A DNA stretch of 12,916 nt from contig JANPJV010000098.1 of the NCBI GenBank assembly GCA_031425695.1, positions 1-12,916 of the forward strand, given 5' to 3'. The notes beneath the pieces were generated by a model. That model was given only the letters and a program-made list of their open reading frames with translations. It was not told where the DNA came from and ran no database searches. How positions within the stretch are numbered: position 1 is the stretch's first letter; every line of letters starts with the position of its first letter. The DNA comes from JANPJV01 sp031425695. GTDB lineage: Bacteria > Pseudomonadota > Gammaproteobacteria > Xanthomonadales > SZUA-5. The position numbers were made by a program, and so were the translations under genes. Positions 7,359-12,800 of the stretch are shown piece after piece.

Positions 7359-7973
7359 ATGGAAGAAGCCGCCCCCTATCCCCGCTTTCTCGCGCGTGGG
7401 CGCGCCTATGCGTATGTCCTGCCCTGCCGCTTTGAAGACATTCTCAAGGTCGGCTTCACCCGCGATCCGCTGCGGCGCCTGCACGCCCTGCATCGGCGCT
7501 ACTTTGATTTCTTCGACCTCGATCGCGCGCTGCTGATCGAAGTGCCGCGCGTGCGCGAAGCCCGCGCGATCGAGCGCACGCTGATCGTCGAATTGTCCGA
7601 ACTGCGCGCGCCGGCGCCGCTCGTGGTACGGCAGGTCGCCGGTGGCCACACCGAGTGGTACCGCGGTGCGGAGCCGGCCGTCCAAGCGGCCTTGCCACGC
7701 CTCCTGGCCGACAGCGGCGGAGCGCTGCACACGCCGCTGCGCAGCTGGCTGCGCAACGAGTTCGCCCAGTTCAGCGACCAGCTCTGGCAATGGTCGTTGA
7801 TGCTGATGGAAGCCATCGAGTACGAGACACACAACCTGCCGCCCGAGGCACAGCGCGGCTTGCCTGCGCGCACCCTGCGCCATGTGCTCGACAGCTGTGT
7901 GGCGCTCGGGTTCGATCTCACGCGGCTGGTCCCGGCGCGCGTGCGCGACTGGCATGGATCGCTTTACTCGTAG
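7359..7973 (+). CDS. GIY-YIG / T5orf172-like nuclease-fold protein
   Basis: 204 residues. The N-terminal ~105 residues fit the T5orf172 (Mug113) branch of the GIY-YIG fold: AYVLPC at 18-23 in the GIY position, ILKVGFTRDPLRRLHAL at 28-44 with the conserved Lys, Gly, Thr and Arg, a Glu72 in AIERTLI at the catalytic glutamate position, and the closing TEWYRG motif at 98-103. The C-terminal half (about 106-204) is helical with many Trp/Leu residues and matches nothing I know. No clear ribosome site precedes ATG 7359. It stands alone, convergent with rtcA, and its TAG stop is part of a palindromic repeat. DNA cleavage is possible but not shown; many relatives are uncharacterised. Confidence 0.65.
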   Translation: MEEAAPYPRFLARGRAYAYVLPCRFEDILKVGFTRDPLRRLHALHRRYFDFFDLDRALLIEVPRVREARAIERTLIVELSELRAPAPLVVRQVAGGHTEWYRGAEPAVQAALPRLLADSGGALHTPLRSWLRNEFAQFSDQLWQWSLMLMEAIEYETHNLPPEAQRGLPARTLRHVLDSCVALGFDLTRLVPARVRDWHGSLYS

Positions 7974-8074
7974 GCCGCTGTGCGCGCGGCTTTTGGCGCG
8001 CTCTGCGGCAAGCGCGCTCGCGACTCGAAGAGCGCCGCAGAGCGCGCGATGATGCTGCGCGCACTGCGGCCTAC
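7970..8074. repeat. GTAG-headed palindromic element (REPIN-like) at a convergent gene junction
   Basis: Begins GTAGGCCGC and ends GCGGCCTAC. Inner paired blocks include GTGCGCGC/GCGCGCAC and GCGCGCTCTGCGGC/GCCGCAGAGCGCGC. Flanking CTTACTC/GAGTAAG also pair. The TAG of the left GTAG head is the stop codon of the GIY-YIG gene (7971-7973), and the right head, read on the minus strand, is the stop of rtcA (8071-8073). The strong structure may also act as a bidirectional transcription barrier, although no U-run follows it. Confidence 0.8.
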
Positions 8075-9099
8075 GTGAGTAAGACGCTCACGTGATGGGC
8101 CTTTGCGTCAATCCTGCTGATCTCCACGCGCGCCATACCAAAGGCCTCGATGACCTGGGCATTCGTGGTCAGATGCAGGCTGGGCACGCCGGTGTTGAAC
8201 TCTCCCCCCCCGGCGACCAGCATCGGCAACAGCAGCTGATCGGCGAGGTGCTCGCCGACAACCGCCCCGGAGTCGAGGTAGCGCGCCATCTCATCGCAGG
8301 CGCCGGCGGCCACGTCCTCGGCACGCACACGGCGTTCGCCCAGGGCGGTGACCACTTCGGTGATGCCCGGAAAACGCGCGATCAGGCTGAGCGCATTGCC
8401 GGGGCCCATGCGCGAGCCGTGATCGCGCGCGCTCAAATCCTGCGGGCGCAGTCCGAAGCGTTCCGCCACGGTGGTGAGCTCGCGTTGCGCGACGTGCATC
8501 GGGATGCCCGCCACCAGCGCATGTGCGCTGAGCGCGAGCGGTGCGCCGCGCGCGTCTAGCAGCACCCGGCGCAACGGTGCCGGCGTGATCTCGACCACCA
8601 CGCGGCCACCACCGGCCGGATAGAAGCCGAGGCGTTCGACGGTCATGCGCACCTGCGCGCCCAGGCGCGTGATCGCCGGCAGGAAGCAGTGCTCGATGAA
8701 ATCCGCGCTGGGCGCCTGGGTGTTGTGCGTACCGCCTTCGAGGCGCAGCACGCTGGCCTTGTCCGCGCCGAGCAACACCGGCAGCACGGTCTGCATGACC
8801 AGCATCATGCTGCCGGCGGTGCCGATGCTGAAAGTATGGTCGCCCGGCACGATCGCCTGCGGCCGGAAATCAATTTCGGTCGCGCCCACCTGGGCCCCGT
8901 CGACCTCCGCCGCCGAGATTTGCGCCGCTGCCTTCACGCAAGTCAGGTGCTGCCGCATCAACCCCGGCTTCGCCCGCCGCGCCCGGATATTGCGCATCCG
9001 CAAACGCCGTCCGCTCAAGACCGACAAGGTCAGCGCCGACCGCAAGATCTGCCCGCCCCCTTCGCCTTGGGAGCCGTCGATGTCGATGGGGGTGTTCAT
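8071..9099 (-). CDS. rtcA: RNA 3'-terminal phosphate cyclase
   Basis: 342 residues, the usual length of RtcA (E. coli 338). It converts an RNA 3'-phosphate to a 2',3'-cyclic phosphate by ATP-dependent adenylylation of a histidine. The family signatures are clear: IDGSQGEGGGQILRSAL at 7-23, the HNTQAPSADF segment near 125-134, HGSRMGPGNAL around 227-237 and HLADQLLLPML at 284-294. The catalytic histidine corresponds to His309 in PSLHLTTNA, the same number as in E. coli. AGGAG lies four bases before ATG 9099. It is the last gene of the leftward operon, 98 bases after rtcB. The terminal TAG is contributed by a palindromic repeat, so the last residue or two may differ from relatives. Confidence 0.95.
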   Translation of the reverse strand: MNTPIDIDGSQGEGGGQILRSALTLSVLSGRRLRMRNIRARRAKPGLMRQHLTCVKAAAQISAAEVDGAQVGATEIDFRPQAIVPGDHTFSIGTAGSMMLVMQTVLPVLLGADKASVLRLEGGTHNTQAPSADFIEHCFLPAITRLGAQVRMTVERLGFYPAGGGRVVVEITPAPLRRVLLDARGAPLALSAHALVAGIPMHVAQRELTTVAERFGLRPQDLSARDHGSRMGPGNALSLIARFPGITEVVTALGERRVRAEDVAAGACDEMARYLDSGAVVGEHLADQLLLPMLVAGGGEFNTGVPSLHLTTNAQVIEAFGMARVEISRIDAKAHHVSVLLT

Positions 9100-9111
9100 G
9101 GCGCTCCTGGT

Positions 9112-9192
9112 ATCGGTTTCGGGTTTCGGTTTGGGAGAAAACCCTCAGCTACGGCTCTTCCGAAACCGACAACCGAAACCGAATCGAAACCG
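9112..9192. repeat. GGTTTCG heptamer-type inverted repeat between rtcB and rtcA
   Basis: The left arm at 9112-9132 holds GGTTTCG units and the right arm at 9161-9192 holds the complementary CGAAACC units. They can fold into a hairpin of roughly 17-19 pairs with a loop of about 28 bases. It occupies nearly the whole 98-base gap between the two rtc genes. It resembles the heptamer array at 7090-7124 in unit length and base pattern. In the mRNA it could act as a stabilising or processing stem between rtcB and rtcA, which is inference. Confidence 0.65.
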
Positions 9193-9197
9193 CTCCT

Positions 9198-10418
9198 TCA
9201 GCCTTTGACACAAACCACCTGCCGCAGCGTGTGCATGATCTCGACCAGATCCCGTTGGGCGGCCATGACCGCTTCAATGGGTTTGTAGGCGGCGGGGGAT
9301 TCGTCGATCACGTCGGCGTCCTTGCGGCACTCGACGTGGGCGGTGGCGCGGCGGTGCTGGTCGAGGGTGATTTCCTTTTTCGCGCGGGTGCGGCTCATGA
9401 CGCGGCCGGCGCCGTGCGAGCAGGAACACAGCGAGTCCTCGTTGCCGAGGCCGCGCACGATGAAGCTCTTGGCGCCCATGCTGCCAGGAATGATGCCGAG
9501 CTGCCCCTTCTGCGCGCTGACGGCGCCCTTGCGGGTGACGAACAGGCGCTCGCCGAAATGGGTTTCCTGCTGCACATAGTTGTGGTGGCAGTTGACCGCG
9601 TCTTCGGTGACCGTGAACTTCTTCGGGATCACCTTGTGCAGTACTTCCAGCGTATGCCGCAGCATGATCTCGCGGTTCTCGCGCGCAAATCGCTGCGCCC
9701 AGCCGACCGCCATCACGTACTGGTCGAAATGCGGCGAGCCCTCGCTGAAATAGGCGAGATCGCGGTGCGGCAGGTTGGCGATGTGGTTGCGCATATCGGC
9801 CTGCGCGAGCTCGATGAAATGGGTGCCGATGGCGTTGCCCACGCCACGCGAGCCCGAGTGCAGCATCACCCACACCGCGTCAGCCTCGTCGAGACAGATC
9901 TCGACGAAGTGATTGCCGGTGCCGAGCGTGCCGAGGTGATTCAAGTTGTTGGTCTTGTTGAGCCGCGGGTGCAGCTCGCACAGACGCTTGAAGTCCCCCT
10001 GCAGGCCGCGCCAGGCGTCGTTGGTCACCGACGGGGTCTGGTCCCACGAGCCCTTGTCGCGGCCACCCTTGCTGCGCCCGTGCGGGACCGCGCGCTCGAT
10101 GGCCGTGCGCAGCGGGCCTAAGTTGTCCGGCAGGTCCGTCGCGGTCAGGCTGGTGCGTGCAGCAATCATTCCGCAGCCGATGTCGACGCCGACCGCCGCC
10201 GGAATGATCGCGCCACGGGTCGGCACCACCGAGCCCACGGTTGCGCCGATGCCAAGATGCACGTCCGGCATCGCCGCCACGAACGGCCACACGACCGGTA
10301 GCCGCGCCAGCCCCATGAGCTGCTGTCGCGCCTCCTCCTCGACGGGCACGCCGCGGGTAAACATCTTGATCGGCACGCCGCCGTGCTGGTCGATGGTGTC
10401 GAAACTTACTTGGCTCAT
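9198..10418 (-). CDS. rtcB: RNA-splicing ligase RtcB
   Basis: GTP- and manganese-dependent ligase that joins RNA 2',3'-cyclic phosphate or 3'-phosphate ends to 5'-OH ends. All hallmark motifs are visible: AVGVDIGCGM with the Asp and Cys metal ligands, GTGNHFVEI (Asn/His), LHSGSRGVG, NCHHNYVQQE, and CSCSHGAGR, whose His (residue 335 from this start) matches the guanylylated His337 of E. coli. Product 406 residues versus 408 in E. coli. Three in-frame ATGs occur at 10436, 10427 and 10418. I prefer 10418 because MSQVSFDTIDQ aligns best with the family start and a GGA lies nine bases upstream; a 10436 start adds six residues. The 3' end of a Y-RNA-like structure lies about 8 bases before the earliest ATG. 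Confidence 0.95.
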   Translation of the reverse strand: MSQVSFDTIDQHGGVPIKMFTRGVPVEEEARQQLMGLARLPVVWPFVAAMPDVHLGIGATVGSVVPTRGAIIPAAVGVDIGCGMIAARTSLTATDLPDNLGPLRTAIERAVPHGRSKGGRDKGSWDQTPSVTNDAWRGLQGDFKRLCELHPRLNKTNNLNHLGTLGTGNHFVEICLDEADAVWVMLHSGSRGVGNAIGTHFIELAQADMRNHIANLPHRDLAYFSEGSPHFDQYVMAVGWAQRFARENREIMLRHTLEVLHKVIPKKFTVTEDAVNCHHNYVQQETHFGERLFVTRKGAVSAQKGQLGIIPGSMGAKSFIVRGLGNEDSLCSCSHGAGRVMSRTRAKKEITLDQHRRATAHVECRKDADVIDESPAAYKPIEAVMAAQRDLVEIMHTLRQVVCVKG

Positions 10419-10443
10419 GATCTTCATTCCATTCATTCAAGGT

Positions 10444-10567
10444 GCAACGCTACGACGAGGGTTCTGAGAGACGCCCATTGCTCTACCAGCTGAGCTACAG
10501 GTTCTTGCAAACCCGACCGGAATCGAACCGGCGACAGATGTAGTCCCTCTTGCATTCGTGGCGCTGC
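10444..10567 (-). ncRNA. Y-RNA-like RNA with complete permuted tRNA mimic (YrlA type)
   Basis: Minus-strand RNA of about 124 nt. The outer helix pairs 10556-10567 with 10444-10455 (about 11 pairs, one mismatch). An asymmetric internal loop follows (AUGCAA on the 5' side), then inner helix GAGGGAC (10543-10549) with GUCUCUC (10466-10472). Inside is a tRNA in circularly permuted order: 5-nt variable loop CUGUC, T arm GCCGG-UUCGAUU-CCGGU (10516-10532), 7-bp acceptor-like stem capped by GCAA (10498-10515), UA in the U8-A9 place (10496-10497), and D arm GCUC-AGCUGGUA-GAGC (10480-10495). Position between rsr and rtcB matches Salmonella YrlA/YrlB, Ro60 partners with tRNA-like domains. It would tether Ro60 to a target enzyme such as a nuclease. 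Exact ends are inferred from pairing. Confidence 0.8.
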
Positions 10568-10645
10568 GCGTAACGGCGACAAATAAAAACCATGGAGACG
10601 GCACATGTGAAAGATGTAGTCCCCAAAAGCATTCGCCGCTACGCG
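10567..10645 (-). ncRNA. Short Y-RNA-like RNA without tRNA module
   Basis: Minus-strand RNA of about 79 nt. The outer helix is 13 pairs, 10633-10645 with 10567-10579 (core GUAGCGGCGA with UCGCCGUUAC, one G-U). The 5' strand continues with CGAAUGCUUUUGGGGACUACAU, carrying the block shared with the two neighbouring RNAs. Inner helix GGGGAC pairs with GUCUCC. The loop is small, with a possible ACAU/AUGU hairpin. It has no T arm or D arm. Its 3' end abuts the 5' end of the next RNA, so processing from one precursor is likely. Confidence 0.65.
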
Positions 10646-10679
10646 AAGCGCCCCGCTGTCTGTTCCTTTCTAAACCGCT

Positions 10680-10795
10680 GCACACGACGAGAGTGTCGAG
10701 ACTGCTTTTTGCAACTCCGTGCTTGCGCGCAGATCGTCGGGTTCGAACCGACACGGCTTGCGCCTTACCATGTAGTCCCGACGGCATTCGTGTGC
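10680..10795 (-). ncRNA. Y-RNA-like RNA with T arm, capped acceptor and long variable arm
   Basis: Minus-strand RNA of about 116 nt. The outer helix is eight perfect pairs, GCACACGA (10788-10795) with UCGUGUGC (10680-10687). The internal loop has AUGCC on the 5' side and seven bases on the 3' side. Inner helix GUCGGGACU (10774-10782) pairs over nine positions with AGUCUCGAC (10695-10703). Inside are hairpin GGC-GCAA-GCC in the place of a long variable arm, a perfect T arm GUCGG-UUCGAAC-CCGAC (10736-10752), and a 7-position acceptor-like stem capped by GCAA with one C-A mismatch (10716-10733). A GUUGC-AAAAA-GCAGU hairpin takes the place of the D arm. Two GA bases separate T arm and acceptor, unlike a real tRNA. 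It shares CGAAUGC and GGGACUACAU with its neighbours. Confidence 0.75.
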
Positions 10796-10817
10796 GTTTC
10801 CAATCGATGCATGAATG

Positions 10818-10913
10818 ACGTAGGTCATGTTGCCCGCGCTAGCGGGCTACTTGACGCCGGTGTTACTCAAGAGCCGTCAAGTAGTCCGCTGGCGCGGACA
10901 ACATGACCTACGT
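10818..10913. repeat. GTAG-headed palindromic element between rsr and the Y-RNA genes
   Basis: Arms of about 40 bases face each other around an 8-10 base centre. Both ends read ACGTAGGTCATGTTG inward, with three mismatches in the first 38 positions. Each arm contains its own hairpin (GCCCGC/GCGGGC on the left, with matching variants on the right). The double-REP layout marks it as a REPIN of a family different from the GTGGGTTCGG copies. It lies within the rsr to rtcB transcript and would form a very stable stem between the rsr coding region and the RNAs. Confidence 0.75.
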
Positions 10914-10938
10914 TTCAAAAGCGCCCTTGTCCGCTATT

Positions 10939-10962
10939 GGGTCCGGACCGCAGCCCGGACCC
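10939..10962 (-). other. Hairpin just after the rsr stop codon
   Basis: GGGTCCGG (10939-10946) pairs perfectly with CCGGACCC (10955-10962) around an 8-base loop, starting four bases past the rsr stop on the minus strand. No U-run follows, so it is not a standard intrinsic terminator. It may protect the rsr mRNA 3' end or be a remnant REP. Confidence 0.5.
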
Positions 10963-10966
10963 GCCA

Positions 10967-12502
10967 TCAAACCACCACTTCCTCGATCTGCTTCACCCAG
11001 TGATCGGCGCCGTAACGGCCGGCACTGAAGTCCGCAATCACGTCGAACACCGCGTCGGAGAAACCGCCGACGTTGAGTACCTGGCGCGACGAGCCGACCT
11101 GCGTGTTGCTGTAAGGCTGCAGGTCGACACAGACCATCTTCGCCGCCGGGTTGCGTTCGCGGATCCGGTTCCACTGGCGCTGGGTTTCCGTCGCACCCTC
11201 CTGGCGGTGATCCATCCAGCTCTGATTGTCGGATAGCACGATCAGGTTGTCCGGCGCGAAACCGAGCCGGTTGAGCTCCACCAGCGGCGCGCTGATCGCC
11301 GTGCCGCCACCAAGCAGTGCGCTCAACGACTGCGCCGTCGGCACCACACCCTTTTCCCGCGTCCACGGCCGCACTCGGTCGTTAAACGGCAGCACCACCG
11401 CACCCGGGTTCCGCGCCAGGATCGCCGCCGCCATCAAGCCGGCGACATCGACACAACGCGTCGCCGTCGTCGCGCCCTTGCGGTAACCGGTCACCGGCGA
11501 GCTCATCGAACCCGACACGTCGACCGCGACCGCCACCGAACCCGTCAGCGTCGGCACGTTGGCGACCGAAAGCTCAGTCGCCGTGCGCAGCGCCTCGCGG
11601 ATCGGCTCCGGCACTGCCTGTGCCGCCTGGAACGCGGTCAACAGCTGGTACGGGAATGCACGCGCCTTGCGGATCGATGCAGCATCCGCCAGGCGGTTGG
11701 CCACCAGCCGCACCATCGCCCGATCCTCGAACAGACCGTGACGCATGAAGGTATTCAAGTTCATGCGCGTCGTCGTCCAGCTCGCCTGGCGTGCAATCGC
11801 CGTCCAGTGCTCCCGCGTCAACGGCTGCGCCGTCAACAGCTGGAACGGAACGTTCGGCAACGGCGCCCGCGCATCCTGCTTGAAGCGCTCGAAGGCCAGC
11901 AGCACTTCCGGCAACTTCGCGGCGTCTACCGGCTTGCCGATCAAGTAACCGTACAGCGCCGCCCGCTCCATCGAGCTCGCCCGCGGATGCACCATCTTGA
12001 TCACGTCACCGAGCGACGGCTGCTGGCCGACCATGGCGTGGATCAAGCGCGCATCGCTCGCTTGCTCCAGCCACTGCTGCACCAACCGCTTCGGCCGCGA
12101 ACCGAGGCTCTTGCGCGCCACTGCACCCGATCGCAGGATCTGCACGAAGTTGCGCAGCATGCGACCGTCGTCGATCACGCGGGCAAAGACTTGGGCGAGA
12201 CGCTCGCCATCGAAGGACGCCAGCCACGCACACAACAGCGCCGGCATGTCCTTCATCCGACCACGCTCCCGCGCATGGATCGCCGTCTTCGCGACAAACT
12301 CGGCCGGCACCTCGAAGCACAGCGCCAGCACCTCATCGAGCTGCGCCTCTGCACCCGCATAGAAGGTCTGGTTGAGACAGCCAGTCATGGCGAGCTGCGC
12401 CAACGCCTGCTTCGGCGGGAATGCATAGGCGCTCGCGCCCTCGGCATTGAGCGTGTTGGTGGCCGGCAACATCTGGGTTGCGAACAGTGCGCGGTTGGCC
12501 AT
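10967..12502 (-). CDS. rsr: Bacterial Ro60 (TROVE plus vWA domain RNA-binding protein)
   Basis: 511 residues, the length expected of bacterial Ro60/Rsr. The TROVE domain (about 20-310) forms a HEAT-repeat ring that binds misfolded RNA ends in its hole and Y RNA on its rim; typical segments include AIHARERGRMKDMPALLCAWLA at 74-95 with the conserved Arg/Lys. A von Willebrand A domain follows with a complete MIDAS: DVSGSMSS (Asp328, Ser330, Ser332), Thr401 in GGGTAIS and Asp425 in VLSDNQ. A GGGAG site lies seven bases before ATG 12502. It heads the operon with the three Y-RNA-like genes, rtcB and rtcA, the same gene company as in Salmonella, where Rsr and Y RNAs act in RNA surveillance. A sigma-54 type promoter lies upstream. 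Confidence 0.93.
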   Translation of the reverse strand: MANRALFATQMLPATNTLNAEGASAYAFPPKQALAQLAMTGCLNQTFYAGAEAQLDEVLALCFEVPAEFVAKTAIHARERGRMKDMPALLCAWLASFDGERLAQVFARVIDDGRMLRNFVQILRSGAVARKSLGSRPKRLVQQWLEQASDARLIHAMVGQQPSLGDVIKMVHPRASSMERAALYGYLIGKPVDAAKLPEVLLAFERFKQDARAPLPNVPFQLLTAQPLTREHWTAIARQASWTTTRMNLNTFMRHGLFEDRAMVRLVANRLADAASIRKARAFPYQLLTAFQAAQAVPEPIREALRTATELSVANVPTLTGSVAVAVDVSGSMSSPVTGYRKGATTATRCVDVAGLMAAAILARNPGAVVLPFNDRVRPWTREKGVVPTAQSLSALLGGGTAISAPLVELNRLGFAPDNLIVLSDNQSWMDHRQEGATETQRQWNRIRERNPAAKMVCVDLQPYSNTQVGSSRQVLNVGGFSDAVFDVIADFSAGRYGADHWVKQIEEVVV

Positions 12503-12521
12503 GGCTAGTCTCCCTGCATCA

Positions 12522-12538
12522 ACGAGGAAAGGCCTCGT
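12522..12538 (-). promoter_or_regulatory. Small stem-loop in the predicted rsr 5' leader
   Basis: ACGAGG pairs with CCTCGT around a 5-base loop. It lies inside the about 40-base leader predicted from the sigma-54 promoter and ends eight bases before the GGGAG ribosome site. It could affect translation or mRNA stability; this is inference. Confidence 0.4.
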
Positions 12539-12554
12539 GTCGGGCGGGGTTATT

Positions 12555-12570
12555 ACAAGAGGCGTGCCAA
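12555..12570 (-). promoter_or_regulatory. Sigma-54 (-24/-12) promoter for the rsr-Y RNA-rtcBA operon
   Basis: On the minus strand TTGGCAC (12564-12570) is followed by exactly five bases and TTGT (12555-12558). The sigma-54 consensus is TTGGCAC-N5-TTGC, so only the -12 C is changed to T. The predicted start of transcription is near 12543, about 40 bases before the rsr ATG. The E. coli and Salmonella RNA-repair operons are known to use sigma-54 with activator RtcR, which supports the call. I see no rtcR gene in the window, and no activator site that I can name. Confidence 0.7.
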
Positions 12571-12697
12571 CTTCACTATGAATCTGTAAGCCACTGACAA
12601 GTCTACTAAAATACGGCTAAGCACAGTGACGCGGCTTTTGCAGTTGTTAGACACTTGGATAATTTGTATATCATTGGCGCGGAACCCGCTCTTTCTT

Positions 12698-12774
12698 GCG
12701 TGGGTTCGGACCTTGTCCGAACGCTTTTGATTCAGGTGGAAAAGCGTCCGGACAAGGTCCGGACCCACGTAAGC
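12698..12774. repeat. REPIN copy 2 upstream of the rsr operon
   Basis: Left REP at 12699-12728 (CGTGGG head, stem GTTCGGAC/GTCCGAAC, T-run) and inverted right REP at 12744-12771 (stem GTCCGGAC, ending CCCACGT). Both halves match copy 1 at 5611-5694 almost base for base, while the spacer differs. A partial direct repeat of the spacer (TGATTC-AGGTGGAAAA) recurs at 12783-12800, hinting at a former tandem copy. The reading frame through it (12768 to 12553, minus) encodes only translated repeat and is not a gene. Confidence 0.85.
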
Positions 12775-12800
12775 GAAGCGCTTTGATTCCAGGTGGAAAA

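Noticed and set aside
7163..7435. 90-codon frame between the channel gene and the GIY-YIG gene
   Set aside because: Overlaps the GIY-YIG coding region in another frame and has biased Arg/Leu composition without any motif.
10480..10532. An ordinary tRNA gene on the minus strand
   Set aside because: T arm comes before the D arm, the acceptor strands are joined by a tetraloop, and there is no proper anticodon loop; the pieces only fit a permuted tRNA-like module in a Y RNA.
10736..10752. A second tRNA gene around the T-arm-like sequence
   Set aside because: No standard D arm, anticodon arm or acceptor 5' strand upstream; the surrounding helices fit the Y-RNA-like fold.
10539..10790. CRISPR-like array because of the three spaced GGGACTACAT blocks
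   Set aside because: Spacing is irregular (155 and 77 bases), the repeats are short and diverged, and each belongs to its own folded RNA.
10939..10962. Rho-independent terminator after rsr
   Set aside because: Strong stem but no U-run; termination here would also cut off the Y RNAs and rtcBA that fit the same operon.
12553..12768. 71-codon frame on the minus strand upstream of rsr
   Set aside because: N-terminus is translated REPIN and the rest overlaps the sigma-54 promoter; no homology or ribosome site.
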